Assembly (NCBI RefSeq): GCF_031844705.1
Contig: NZ_CP134609.1
Span: 2,480,001-2,544,000, forward strand
Source of the DNA: Streptomyces sp. ITFR-16
GTDB taxonomy: Bacteria > Actinomycetota > Actinomycetes > Streptomycetales > Streptomycetaceae
Reading direction: 5' to 3'
Length of the DNA stretch: 64,000 nt
How positions within the stretch are numbered: position 1 is the first letter of the stretch; every line of letters begins with the position of its first letter. Shown piece by piece: positions 54,880-64,000 of the stretch. The notes beneath the pieces are model-generated. The model did not search any database. It saw only the letters and a program-made list of their open reading frames with translations, and was not told the DNA's origin. A program made the position numbers and the translations under genes.

Positions 54880-55962
54880 TCAGAGGTGTCGGGGCGCGCT
54901 GACGCCGAGCAGGGACAGGCCACCGGCCAGCACCGTCCCGGCGGCCTCGGCGAGGGCCAGCCGGGAGCGGTGGGCGGCCGAGGGTTTCTCGTCCCCCGGG
55001 GGGAGCGTCGGTACGGAGTCGTGGAAGTCGAAGAAGGCCAGCGCGACCGCTTCGAGGTGCCGGGCGAGCCGGTCGGGTGCGCGGTGGTGCGCGGCGGCGA
55101 CGAGGACGGCGGGGTGGTCGCCGATGAGGGCGAGGAGCGCGGGCGCCCCGGCCCCGGTGAGGTCTTCGATGTCCCTGCCGGTGGCGGCGGTGAAGCCGAG
55201 CCGTTCGGCGCCGCGGCCGAGGGCGAGGGCGCGGGAGTGGGCGTAGCGGACCCGGAAGAGCGCGTTGGCCTCGCCCTGGACGAGGAGGTCGTCACCGAGG
55301 GGGGCCCGGTCGTGGCCGGCCGGCCGCAGCAGCCCCCAGCGGGTGGCGTCGGCCCCGAGCCGGTCCAGCAGCTCGCCGGCGGTGGCCCCGGCCGGGACGG
55401 GCCGTATCTCCGTCAGGGGGGTGGGCGGCCGCCCCTCGGCGTCGACGCTCACGCCCAGCCGCGCCCAGTCCGGGTCGGCCGCCTCGTCGCAGCTGATCCG
55501 TACGGGCGCGCCCTGGGCCCGTACGAGCCGGCGCACGGCGTCCGCGGTGACGGCGGCGCGGACCTCGCGGGGATGGCTGAATTGCAGCGGGTGCCCGGCG
55601 AGCGCGTCGCTGTGTCCGTAGCGCGGTCCCCGCTCCCGTACGTCGTGGAGGAGGGCGCGGTGCGCGGCGGTGTCGGCGGAGGCGTCGAGCGTGAAGTTGA
55701 GGAACCCGGGGCCGGTGATCTCGACCCGCCCGATCCCGGGGGCACCGGCGATCCGGTCCCGCAGGATTTCGGCCACTTCCCGGCCGGTGAGTGCGGCGGG
55801 TCCGGCCAGCTGGAGGGCGACCGCGCTGGCGTAGTCGCCCCGCCCGCCGGGGCGTGTCCTCTCCACTCGCACGCGCGCGGGCACGGGCGCGCGCAAAACG
55901 TTCTCATGGACCGCGCGGCGCACGGCGTGCAGCACGGTCGTGGAGAGATCGACGGGGGTCAC
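54880..55962 (-). CDS. nrtL: ArgS-related anticodon-binding protein without catalytic core (NrtL)
   Basis: 360 aa from GTG 55962. It keeps the arginyl-tRNA synthetase N-terminal additional domain (DYASAVALQLAGPAALTGREVAEILRDRI, in parts; GFLNFTL) and a C-terminal DALR-type anticodon-binding helix bundle (QGEANALFRVRYAHSRALAL, FFDFHDSVPTLPPGDE). It has lost the class I catalytic domain: no HIGH-like signature and no KMSK. It may bind tRNA-Arg; notably a tRNA-Arg gene lies 0.7 kb upstream. A TACGCT box 6 nt before the GTG suggests a leaderless mRNA. I recall the name NrtL for this family. Confidence 0.85.
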   Translation of the reverse strand: MTPVDLSTTVLHAVRRAVHENVLRAPVPARVRVERTRPGGRGDYASAVALQLAGPAALTGREVAEILRDRIAGAPGIGRVEITGPGFLNFTLDASADTAAHRALLHDVRERGPRYGHSDALAGHPLQFSHPREVRAAVTADAVRRLVRAQGAPVRISCDEAADPDWARLGVSVDAEGRPPTPLTEIRPVPAGATAGELLDRLGADATRWGLLRPAGHDRAPLGDDLLVQGEANALFRVRYAHSRALALGRGAERLGFTAATGRDIEDLTGAGAPALLALIGDHPAVLVAAAHHRAPDRLARHLEAVALAFFDFHDSVPTLPPGDEKPSAAHRSRLALAEAAGTVLAGGLSLLGVSAPRHL

Positions 55963-55968
55963 GGGACA

Positions 55969-55974
55969 AGCGTA
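55969..55974 (-). promoter_or_regulatory. -10 box for leaderless nrtL-lysA transcript
   Basis: TACGCT on the minus strand ends 6 nt before the GTG start at 55962, with no ribosome site. Confidence 0.5.
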
Positions 55975-56017
55975 TGGGAGGGAGGGGGGCGTTTCGCGAA
56001 CCGGTTTCGCCATACGG

Positions 56018-56452
56018 TCAGCCGGCGGCGCTCTCCGCCCGCCCGGCGCCCTGCCTGCCGTCGAGTACGGGCGGCCGCCCGCGCTCCATCAACTGCCGCA
56101 CGAGCCGCACCAGCTCGCTCGGCTCGAAGGGCTTCGCGAGGAAGGCGTCGACCCCCGCCGCGACACCGTTGTCCACCTCGTACGGCGTGCAGGCGCTGAT
56201 GATCGCCAGCGGCAGATGGCCGGTCCGGGGATCGGAGCGCAGTCTGGTGGCCGTCTGCAGACCGTCCAGCCGGGGCATGACGACATCGAGAGTGATCACA
56301 TCGGGCTGCACCCGGTGCACCAGATCCAGACACTCGACACCATCGGCCGCGGTCACGACCTCGAAGCCCTCCAGCTCGAGATTGACCCTGATCAACTGCC
56401 GGATGACCTTGTTGTCGTCGACAACAAGCACACGGCCGCACGCGCCTGACAC
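56018..56452 (-). CDS. Stand-alone CheY-like receiver protein
   Basis: 144 aa from GTG 56452 (GAAGGG upstream); a long upstream frame crossing the tRNA is rejected. Receiver domain only: D12/D13, phosphoacceptor D57 in PDVITLDVVMPRLDG, S87 in IISAC, K107 in AFLAKPFEPSEL. No output domain; C-terminal 25 residues are polar. No cognate kinase is nearby. The central VECLDLVHRVQ is typical of single-domain actinobacterial receivers. Function unknown. Confidence 0.88.
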   Translation of the reverse strand: MSGACGRVLVVDDNKVIRQLIRVNLELEGFEVVTAADGVECLDLVHRVQPDVITLDVVMPRLDGLQTATRLRSDPRTGHLPLAIISACTPYEVDNGVAAGVDAFLAKPFEPSELVRLVRQLMERGRPPVLDGRQGAGRAESAAG

Positions 56453-56642
56453 CCTTCGAGAGTAGGCGGGCAGAAGTGGCCGCGTCCGGCTTTTGCCCAC
56501 TTCCGTCCCCGGACGGGTGGTGGTGGAGGGTGGCCGGATGTGCGTGCGAACGGCCGGGGCGGGGTGCAAAGTGCGCGCCCCGCGCACACGCAAAAAGGCT
56601 CTGGCCAGCATTTCTGCTGGCCAGAGTCTCTGATTCCGGAAG

Positions 56643-56714
56643 TGCCCCCGGCAGGATTCGAACCTGCGCACCCGGCTCCGGAGGCCGATGCTCTATCCCC
56701 TGAGCTACGGGGGC
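56643..56714 (-). tRNA. tRNA-Arg (CCG)
   Basis: The minus strand folds as a complete cloverleaf: acceptor GCCCCCG/CGGGGGC, D arm GCTCAGGGGATAGAGC, anticodon stem-loop TCGGCCTCCGGAGCCG with CCG at the centre, T arm GCAGGTTCGAATCCTGC and discriminator A. CCA is not encoded. It reads CGG codons. Confidence 0.97.
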
Positions 56715-56810
56715 GTATCGCTGTCTTGCTTGGCGACGGGTGAAACACTACCAGCTTCCACGGGGTGTCCGTGAACAGGTATTTCCGCGTCGCCGCGGCA
56801 GGCGCGACGA

Positions 56811-56841
56811 CGGGCGGGGGCCGGTCCGGCCGCCCCGCCCG
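56811..56841 (-). terminator. Terminator after glyA
   Basis: CGGGCGGGG (56811-56819) with CCCCGCCCG (56833-56841), enclosing an inner GCCGG/CCGGC pair, 21 bp past the glyA stop. Confidence 0.65.
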
Positions 56842-56861
56842 CCCCCGCCGCGCGCCTGCGG

Positions 56862-58145
<1,284 letters not shown>

Positions 58146-58154
58146 GGGATCCTC

Positions 58155-58300
58155 CCGGGTCGGTCGCATTGCTGCGGCGTGGACCCGGATGCCCAGGCGG
58201 ACGGCTCTCCGGCGATGACGCCCCCGGGCACGCCCGGGGTGTGCCGCTCCCTCGTGGTCGATTCCACTGAGCACCCCGGCAGGGGCGCGCGCCAGTCGCG
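58155..58300 (-). ncRNA. ZTP (pfl) riboswitch controlling glyA
   Basis: Read on the minus strand: CGACTGGCG (58290-58298), the stem GTGG-AATCGA-CCAC (58254-58267), GGGAGC (58246-58251), a variable linker, and the hallmark 3' core GCCGTCCGCCTGGGCA (58190-58205). These are the conserved parts of the ZMP/ZTP-binding pfl RNA. Next comes CCGGGTC (58182-58188) pairing with GACCCGG (58155-58161), which abuts the Shine-Dalgarno GGGAGG and may be the expression platform acting on translation. A TAAAGT -10 box (58310-58315) lies just upstream. Ligand binding is established for the family, not here. Confidence 0.85.
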
Positions 58301-58459
58301 GCGTCTCGCACTTTACCGGGTGACGCGTGCGCGGGCGCGGGTTCGCGCGGCCGGGCGTCAACTTCCGTCCAGGTTATTGCCCCTTCGCGGAAGCGTGGGC
58401 GGGAAGCGATGCGGGCAGATTGTCCGGGACGAACGTGGGCTCGACGGTTGGGGGGACCG

Positions 58460-60208
58460 ATGGAGTCGGGGGATCAGTGGCCGCGCGGGGATGCGGCGGC
58501 GGGAGGCGGTGCGTCCGCAGGGGGCGGGGCGAACGGCGCGGTGCCGCCCGTGCCCGCGTACGCGCCGTCGGCGGGAGAGCCGGCGGACAGACCGCCGCCG
58601 TGGCCGCCGGCGGGACCGCCAGGACCGCCGCCGGGTGCGTCGTACGGCCCGCCGGAGGTGCCTGCCGGTCCGCCGGCGGGACCGCCACCGCCCGGGTCGG
58701 TGCTGCGGGCGGTGGCGGTCGCGCTGCTCAATCTCACGGGTCTCGGGCTGGGTTATGTCCTGATACGGCGGTGGTTCCGGGCGCTCCTGTGCTGGGCGGC
58801 GACCGGCTGGCTGCTGTTCGCGGCGCTGCCCGCCGATCCGGACGGGGTGCCCGGCGGCCTGGTCACCGGGTATCTCGTGGTGCTGGCCGCTGCCGCCGCC
58901 GACGGGGCGTGGGCGGCCCGGCGCACACCGGTGGGCGGATCGTGGCGGCCGGTGGTGGCCGCCGCCGTGGGGCTTCTGCTGCTGGCCGTGCCGGCCGGCG
59001 GCGCGGTGTACTACGGCTCCGCGCGGGACGAGGCGGTCGAGCGGATGCTGCTCGACCGGCTCGACGAGGGCGACCGGGCGGTCGAGACGGCGTCGGCGAA
59101 GCCCTTCGGGGCGGGCCGGGAGGACTACCGCGCGGCGCTCGCCGTCTATCGCGAGCTCGGTGAGGACCATGCCGGATCGCGGGCGGGGAAGCTCGTGCCG
59201 GGCCGGCTGGACGCGTACTACCGGGCCGTGGCGGCGCCGTACCGGGAGAAGAAGCACTGCGAGGCGATCGAGCCGCTGACCTATCTGCGCTCGGTGCCGG
59301 ACTCGATCGACCCGGGACTGCTGGGCGACCTGGTCCGATATCCCGACGAGCCGCTGGCCGATTCGATGTACGCGTGCGGGGTCTCGCAGTTGCGGGACGC
59401 CTCGGCAGGGTCGAGCGGCGGGGCGCTGAGCGAGCTGCTGCGGACCTTCCCCGAGTCGCCGCAGGCCGGGAAGGTCGGGCCCGCCGTCTCGAAGGAGATC
59501 TCCTCGCGTACGGCGGCGGTGCGCGGCGGCAGTCCGTGCACGGCCACCGAGGCGCTGCGCCGACTGCGCACGACGACCGCCGCGTTGCCGGACAGGAAGG
59601 TGGCGGCGCTGGCCAAGGACACCGACGGGGGCATCAGGAACGGCGTCTATGCCTGCGGGCTCGACGAGTTCAAGGACAAGCAGTTCGGTGAGGCCCGCAA
59701 GACGCTGACCGGGTTCGCCGACACGTACAGGAACGACAAGCGCCGGGCGCGGGCCCGGGACGTCGCGATCGCCGCCGAGATAGCCGACACCCGGGCGGCG
59801 GCCGGGAAGCGGCTGCCTCCCGAACACGCGCCGGGCGGCTCCCGGATGGAGCTCGTCATCTCCAACGACGCCCCGGACGGGGTGGAGGTGCTGTACACCG
59901 GGCCGGTCACGGGCCGCGTCGACATCAGGGGCTGCGGGAGCTGCACGGCGTACTCGTGGACGGCGGGGGCGCTGCGGGCCTGCAAGGACACCGGGAAGAA
60001 CTATCCCCACGCGACGCTGCGGCTGCCTGCCGGGGAGTACCACTTCCTGTACAAGCACCGCGGGAGCACGGGGAGTTCGGCCGCCGGCGTGAGCAGTTAC
60101 GCGGACGGCTCGCGGATCCAGCCCGGCTACCGGTACACCGGCTGCACCTATGTGACCACCTCGACGTCGCTCGGGGGTGGGACGACGGACACCGTTTCCA
60201 CGCGCTGA
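58460..60208 (+). CDS. Membrane protein with duplicated two-Cys extracellular repeat
   Basis: 582 aa from ATG 58460 (GGGGGGACC upstream). Residues 1-80 are a Pro/Gly/Ala-rich cytoplasmic arm; hydrophobic segments at about 81-102, 104-122, 134-152 and 164-184 anchor it. The outer part has two similar helical units, each starting with Cys and ending YACG (C267...C306 and C360...C399; EAIEPLTYLRSVP versus TATEALRRLRTTT). It ends in a beta-rich domain (460-582) with C492-x-x-C495, C508 and C562. I recognise no function. It is divergent from glyA and its start lies 145 bp from the glyA -10 box. Confidence 0.75.
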   Translation: MESGDQWPRGDAAAGGGASAGGGANGAVPPVPAYAPSAGEPADRPPPWPPAGPPGPPPGASYGPPEVPAGPPAGPPPPGSVLRAVAVALLNLTGLGLGYVLIRRWFRALLCWAATGWLLFAALPADPDGVPGGLVTGYLVVLAAAAADGAWAARRTPVGGSWRPVVAAAVGLLLLAVPAGGAVYYGSARDEAVERMLLDRLDEGDRAVETASAKPFGAGREDYRAALAVYRELGEDHAGSRAGKLVPGRLDAYYRAVAAPYREKKHCEAIEPLTYLRSVPDSIDPGLLGDLVRYPDEPLADSMYACGVSQLRDASAGSSGGALSELLRTFPESPQAGKVGPAVSKEISSRTAAVRGGSPCTATEALRRLRTTTAALPDRKVAALAKDTDGGIRNGVYACGLDEFKDKQFGEARKTLTGFADTYRNDKRRARARDVAIAAEIADTRAAAGKRLPPEHAPGGSRMELVISNDAPDGVEVLYTGPVTGRVDIRGCGSCTAYSWTAGALRACKDTGKNYPHATLRLPAGEYHFLYKHRGSTGSSAAGVSSYADGSRIQPGYRYTGCTYVTTSTSLGGGTTDTVSTR

Positions 60209-60374
60209 CCGCCCGCACGGGCTGAGCGAGCCGCACGGACCGCACACGCCCAACGGGCCGGTATGTCCGCAGGCGTCCGGATCCAGCGGGTGTCTGCGGG
60301 CACGGGGCCCTTTCGCCGGGTCATACGGCGCGAATCACCCCTGCCCTCAGGCCCCTTGGCCGAGTCTTGGTGAT

Positions 60375-60430
60375 TGCATGCCCCATGCATGAGGTGTTCC
60401 TCGCCAGAGTGGCGCATTACATGTGCACAT
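60375..60430 (+). promoter_or_regulatory. Palindromes upstream of the sedolisin gene
   Basis: TGCATG-CCC-CATGCA (60375-60389) and the perfect 10-bp palindrome ATGTGCACAT (60421-60430), followed by a GCACATG half-copy at 60437-60443. They lie 50-105 bp before the TTG start in the 270-bp gap, which holds no gene. Possible operators. Confidence 0.4.
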
Positions 60431-60478
60431 CATTCGGCACATGCTCCGCACGCGAGACCCACATCGCAGGGGGTTACC

Positions 60479-62428
60479 TTGAGAATCAGCCGCGCCGGAC
60501 GACGCGCCGGGCTGAGCATGGCAGTGACACTGCCGCTGCTCGCCGGTGCGCTCGCCCTCGGGATACCCGACGCCAGCGCAGACTCCGCCCACGGCGGGCG
60601 GGACGCGCTGCAGGGCACCAAGCCGGCCTGGGCGACCGCCACGGCCGACCAGGGGGCCACGGCCGACAGCACGAAGGTCGCCGTCCGGGTCCACCTGGCC
60701 GGACGTGACGCGAAGGGGCTGACGGCCTATGCCGCAGCTGTGTCGGACCCGCAGTCGCCCTCGTACGGGAAGTATCTGAGCGCCGCGCAGGCGAAGGCCC
60801 GGTTCGGGGCGACCCAGGAGCAGATCGACCGGGTCAGCCAGTGGCTGGAGTCCAGCGGGCTCACCGTGACCGGCACCAACGAGCACTACGTCTCGGCGAC
60901 CGGCGCGGCCGGCGCGGCCGAGAAGGCGTTCAGCACCCAGCTGCGCAACTACCGCAAGGGCGGCAGGACCTACCGCGCCCCGTCCGCGACGGCGTCCGTG
61001 CCGGCCGCGCTGGGCGATGCGGTGCTCGCCGTCTCCGGTCTGGACAACGCCCCGCACCGGTCGAGCCATGACGAGGTGCTGCCGCCGCCGGACGCGGTGT
61101 TCCGCAACTCCGGCCCGTTCTCCTCGTACTTCGGCTCCCGGACCGCCTCGTCGCTGCCGACGGCGTACGGCTCCAAGGTGCCGTACGCGGTCAAGGGCTA
61201 CACCGGCAAGCAGCTGCGCGGCGCGTACGGGGCCGGGAGCTACACCGGCAAGGGCGTGACGGTCGCGATCACCGACGCGTACGCCTCCCCCACCATCGCC
61301 AAGGACGCCGCCGAGTACGCGAAGCGCAACGGGGACGCGCCCTACCGGCGCGGTCAGCTCAGCCAGGTGCTGCCGAAGGACTACACGAAGACCGAGGAGT
61401 GCGGCGCCTCCGGCTGGTACGGCGAGGAGACGCTCGACGTCGAGGCCGTGCACGCCGTCGCGCCCGCCGCGGACATCGTGTACGTGGGCGGCGCCTCCTG
61501 CTACGACAACGACCTGCTGGACTCGCTGAACAAGGTCGTCGACCACCGGCTCGCCGACATCGTCTCCAACTCGTGGGGCGACGTCGAGGCCAACCAGACC
61601 CCCGACCTGGCACTCGCCTACGACCAGGTGTTCAAGATGGGCGCCATCGAGGGCATCGGCTTCTACTTCTCCTCGGGAGACGCCGGCGACAACGTCGCGT
61701 CCACCGGCACCAAGCAGATCGACGTCCCGTCCAACTCCGCCTGGGTGACCTCGGTCGGCGGTACGTCACTGGCCGTCGGCAAGCACGAGTCGTACCAGTG
61801 GGAGACCGGCTGGGGCACGCAGAGCGCACCGCTGGCGGCGGACGGCAAGAGCTGGACGGGCTTCCCCGGCGCCTACACCTCGGGCGCGGGCGGCGGCACC
61901 AGCTCCACCGTGAAGCAGCCGTTCTACCAGCGCGGGATCGTGCCGGACGCGCTGGCCGAGGCGAACGGGAAGACCCGGATGCGCACGGCCCCGGACATCG
62001 CGGCCGTCGCCGACCCGAACACCGGCTTCCTGGTGGGCCAGACCCAGACCCTGCCCGACGGATCGCTGGGCTACGACGAGTACCGCATCGGCGGCACCTC
62101 GCTGGCGGCGCCGGTCATCGCCGGTGTCCAGGCCCTCGCGCAGCAGGCCCAGCGCGGCCGGCCCATCGGTTTCGCCAACCCGGCGATCTACGCCCGCTAC
62201 CACTCCAGGGCGTACCACGACGTGACGGACCACCCGCTGGGCGCGCACCGTGATCTCGCGGTCGCCCGGGTGGACTTCGCCAACGGGTACGACGCGACGG
62301 ACGGGCTCAAGACGTCGGTGCGGAGCCTGGGCAAGGACGCCTCGCTCGCGGCGGTGAAGGGCTACGACGACGTGACGGGTGTCGGTACTCCGGCGGCCGG
62401 CTATGTGAGCTCGTACCGCAGGCGCTGA
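60479..62428 (+). CDS. Secreted sedolisin (S53 family serine-carboxyl peptidase)
   Basis: 649 aa from TTG 60479, supported by AGGGGG 6 nt upstream and a signal peptide that begins there (MRISRAGRRAGLSMAV to ASAD at about 35). An activation prodomain of the kumamolisin type (about 45-190; DPQSPSYGKYLSAAQ and GAAEKAFSTQL) precedes the catalytic domain. Catalytic residues: E316 and D320 in GEETLDVEAVHA, D401 in SSGDAGDN (oxyanion) and S541 in IGGTSLAAPVIAG. A calcium-site Asp near the end (VGTP preceded by YDDVTG) is present. Acid-active secreted endopeptidase; predicted to act outside the cell. Confidence 0.94.
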   Translation: MRISRAGRRAGLSMAVTLPLLAGALALGIPDASADSAHGGRDALQGTKPAWATATADQGATADSTKVAVRVHLAGRDAKGLTAYAAAVSDPQSPSYGKYLSAAQAKARFGATQEQIDRVSQWLESSGLTVTGTNEHYVSATGAAGAAEKAFSTQLRNYRKGGRTYRAPSATASVPAALGDAVLAVSGLDNAPHRSSHDEVLPPPDAVFRNSGPFSSYFGSRTASSLPTAYGSKVPYAVKGYTGKQLRGAYGAGSYTGKGVTVAITDAYASPTIAKDAAEYAKRNGDAPYRRGQLSQVLPKDYTKTEECGASGWYGEETLDVEAVHAVAPAADIVYVGGASCYDNDLLDSLNKVVDHRLADIVSNSWGDVEANQTPDLALAYDQVFKMGAIEGIGFYFSSGDAGDNVASTGTKQIDVPSNSAWVTSVGGTSLAVGKHESYQWETGWGTQSAPLAADGKSWTGFPGAYTSGAGGGTSSTVKQPFYQRGIVPDALAEANGKTRMRTAPDIAAVADPNTGFLVGQTQTLPDGSLGYDEYRIGGTSLAAPVIAGVQALAQQAQRGRPIGFANPAIYARYHSRAYHDVTDHPLGAHRDLAVARVDFANGYDATDGLKTSVRSLGKDASLAAVKGYDDVTGVGTPAAGYVSSYRRR

Positions 62429-62449
62429 TCGCGGACACGGGAACGGACC

Positions 62450-62491
62450 GGACGGCCGTCGCGGGTGCACATGGCCCCGCGGCGGCCGTCC
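62450..62491. terminator. Bidirectional terminator between sedolisin and ku
   Basis: Outer stem GGACGGCCG (62450-62458)/CGGCCGTCC (62483-62491) and inner stem CGCGGG/CCCGCG (62460-62465, 62476-62481) between the convergent genes. Confidence 0.75.
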
Positions 62492-62530
62492 TTCGCGGTC
62501 CGGGCGCGGTCCGGGCGCCGTCCGCCCTGG

Positions 62531-63664
62531 TCAGGCCGAGGCGCGCTTGCGGGAAGTGCTCTTCGGGGCGGAGGACGAGGCCGTCCGCTTCTTGGCCGTC
62601 GTCTTCTTGGCCGAAGCCCTCTTGGACGCCGTTTTCTTCGCGCCGGAACCGCTGCCCGAGCCGCCGCCGGAACCGCTGCCCGAACGGCCGCTGCCCGACG
62701 TGCTCTTCCTGGCGGCCGTGCGGCCCCCGCTCGCCGCGGACTTCTTCCCGCCGGAGGACTTGGGCGAGGAGGCGGACTTCTTCGCGGACCGGCCGCCCGA
62801 GGGCTTGCGGTCCGCGATCGAGGTGACCCCGGCGACCGGCTTCTCCTCGTCCCCGCTGCCGTCCTCGCCCTCGTCCCCGCCCTCGCCCCGGGACTCCTTC
62901 GCGGCCTTGACGCTGTTCTCCAGGGCGGCGATCAGGTCGATGACCTTGCCGCCGCCGGAGTCGCCCGATGCGGCCGGTTCCGGGGTCTCGCCCGAGGCCT
63001 TGGCCGCGATCATCTCCTCGACCGCCTCGCGGTAGTCGTCGTGGAGCGAGTCCATGTCGACCTCGCCGAGCGTGTCCATCAGGGCGTCCGCCAGGTCGAG
63101 TTCGGCGTCGCGCACGGTCACGTCCGACTCCGGCGCGACGCCCTCGGGGGCCCGGATCTCGTCGGGCCACAGCAGTCCGTGCATCGCGATCACGTCGTCG
63201 ACCACCCGCAGCATGCCGAGGCGCTCGCGCCCGCGCAGGGCGTACTTGGCGAGGGCGACCTTCTGGCTGCGCTTCAGCGCCTCGCGCAGCAGGGTGTACG
63301 GCTTGGCCGCGGGGACCCCGTTGGCGGAGAGGTAGTAGGCCGCGTCCATCTGGAGCGGGTCGATCGAGTCGGCCGGCACGAAGGCGACGATCTCGATGGT
63401 CTTGGCGGTCGGCAGCGGGAGCGAGCCGAGGTCCTCGTCGGTGATCGGGATCATCGAGCCGTCGGCGTCCTCGTAGGCCTTGCCGATCTCGTCGGATGTG
63501 ACCTCCTCCCCGTCCAGGTCGCACACCTTGCGGTAGCGGATCCGGCCGCCGTCGGCGACATGGATCTGCCGGAAGTGGATCGAGTGGTTCTCGGTGGCGT
63601 TGACCAGCTTGATCGGGATGCTGACCAGCCCGAAGGAGATGGCGCCGTTCCATATGGACCTCAC
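62531..63664 (-). CDS. ku: Non-homologous end-joining protein Ku
   Basis: 377 aa from GTG 63664 (AAGGGG upstream). The Ku core (1-about 250; MRSIWNGAISFGLVSIPIKL, YYLSANGVPAAKPYTLLREAL, ALAKYALRGRERLGMLR) is complete. It is followed by an acidic linker and about 110 residues of Lys/Ser/Ala/Arg repeats (KKTASKRASAKKTTAKKR) like the basic tails known to help actinobacterial Ku bind and thread DNA. The homodimer holds double-strand ends and recruits LigD, which is encoded divergently 60 bp away. Confidence 0.96.
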   Translation of the reverse strand: MRSIWNGAISFGLVSIPIKLVNATENHSIHFRQIHVADGGRIRYRKVCDLDGEEVTSDEIGKAYEDADGSMIPITDEDLGSLPLPTAKTIEIVAFVPADSIDPLQMDAAYYLSANGVPAAKPYTLLREALKRSQKVALAKYALRGRERLGMLRVVDDVIAMHGLLWPDEIRAPEGVAPESDVTVRDAELDLADALMDTLGEVDMDSLHDDYREAVEEMIAAKASGETPEPAASGDSGGGKVIDLIAALENSVKAAKESRGEGGDEGEDGSGDEEKPVAGVTSIADRKPSGGRSAKKSASSPKSSGGKKSAASGGRTAARKSTSGSGRSGSGSGGGSGSGSGAKKTASKRASAKKTTAKKRTASSSAPKSTSRKRASA

Positions 63665-63724
63665 CGGTCACCCCTTACATCCGCATGTTCCGTACAGATC
63701 CGTTTTGCGTGTGATTCTTATCGT

Positions 63725-64000
63725 ATGACGCCGATCACAGAGGTGGAGGGGCGACGGCTCACCCTGAGCAACCTCGACAAGGTGCTGTATCCGGCCACCG
63801 GCACCACCAAGGGCGAGGTGCTGCACTACTACGCGACCGCGGCGGCCGCGGTGCTGCTGCCCCAGCTGAGGGACCGGCCCCTGTCCTTCCTGCGCTATCC
63901 GGACGGGCCGGACGGGCAGCTGTTCTTCACCAAGAACCCGCCGCCCGGTACGCCGTCCTGGGTACGGACCGCGCCGGTCCCGCACCGCGAGAGCGAGCAG
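63725..64000 (+). CDS. ligD: LigD polymerase/primase-domain protein, N-terminal part (cut by window edge)
   Basis: 92 codons visible from ATG 63725. The segment RRLTLSNLDKVLYPATGTTKGEVLHYY (in parts) and RPLSFLRYPDGPDGQLFFTKNPP are the start of the archaeo-eukaryotic primase-type polymerase domain of LigD. Whether ligase and nuclease domains follow cannot be seen; in Streptomyces the domains may be on separate genes. No ribosome site is evident; GATTCT 6 nt upstream could be a -10 for a leaderless start. Divergent from ku, giving a compact repair locus. Confidence 0.9.
   Translation, partial: MTPITEVEGRRLTLSNLDKVLYPATGTTKGEVLHYYATAAAAVLLPQLRDRPLSFLRYPDGPDGQLFFTKNPPPGTPSWVRTAPVPHRESEQ

Overview
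The window is a roughly 72% G+C chromosomal segment of a Streptomyces species. This is inferred from base composition, GTG/TTG starts, -10 boxes sitting 6-8 nt before start codons, and gene content: Scy and FilP coiled-coil polarity proteins, actinobacterial NucS, an actinobacterial atpIBEFHAGDC operon and Rho with a large disordered insert. The order of genes resembles the conserved core-chromosome block of S. coelicolor around scy-filP, atp and rho-thr; that comparison is from memory, not from a search.

Layout. 1-2.4 kb: a two-component system (sensor cut by the window edge), a divergent PepSY protein and a decayed PQQ-propeller relic. 2.4-5.2 kb: MeaB, an acetyl-CoA acetyltransferase and methylmalonyl-CoA epimerase. 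With PduO adenosyltransferase (24.2 kb) and a 3-hydroxybutyryl-CoA dehydrogenase (21 kb) these form a B12/methylmalonyl-CoA theme. 5.4-10.4 kb: scy and filP, the apical-growth cytoskeleton. 10.4-14.5 kb: two tandem, paralogous ABC-2 ATPase/permease pairs. 14.5-20.7 kb: a small CxxC/HxxC protein, a luciferase-like monooxygenase, a conserved small protein, NucS, a STAND-like ATPase with an exported Ser/Thr/Pro tail, and a STAS protein. 22-25.4 kb: TetR with a divergent DrrAB-like exporter, pduO and a membrane protein. 25.5-29.5 kb: a NarL-type two-component system and a secreted three-domain chitinase with a DasR-like promoter. 29.6-38 kb: a DUF2550 protein and the whole F1Fo ATP synthase operon, with a Rex-like operator over its probable promoter. 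38.4-47 kb: a tendamistat-like secreted protein, a WecA/TagO-type transferase, an SHMT paralogue, a cysteine-less LMW phosphatase, Sua5, PrmC, RF1, L31 and an LCP ligase. 47-56 kb: rho, thrB, thrC, hom, lysA and nrtL. 56-64 kb: a stand-alone receiver, tRNA-Arg(CCG), glyA under a ZTP riboswitch, a Cys-rich membrane protein, a sedolisin, and divergent ku/ligD.

The most unusual signals are: the LMW-PTP homologue whose catalytic Cys is Ser; the SHMT paralogue with a RHHGG substitution; the ZTP riboswitch before glyA with an SD-adjacent hairpin; the Rex-like site before atpI; the rho leader with a Pro-rich short ORF and tandem mini-hairpins; the alpha-amylase-inhibitor-like protein without its inhibitory triad; and dispersed or tandem intergenic repeats. 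I saw no phage, IS element, CRISPR array or biosynthetic cluster. This is vertically inherited core chromosome, and the novelty lies in individual proteins and regulatory RNA/DNA.
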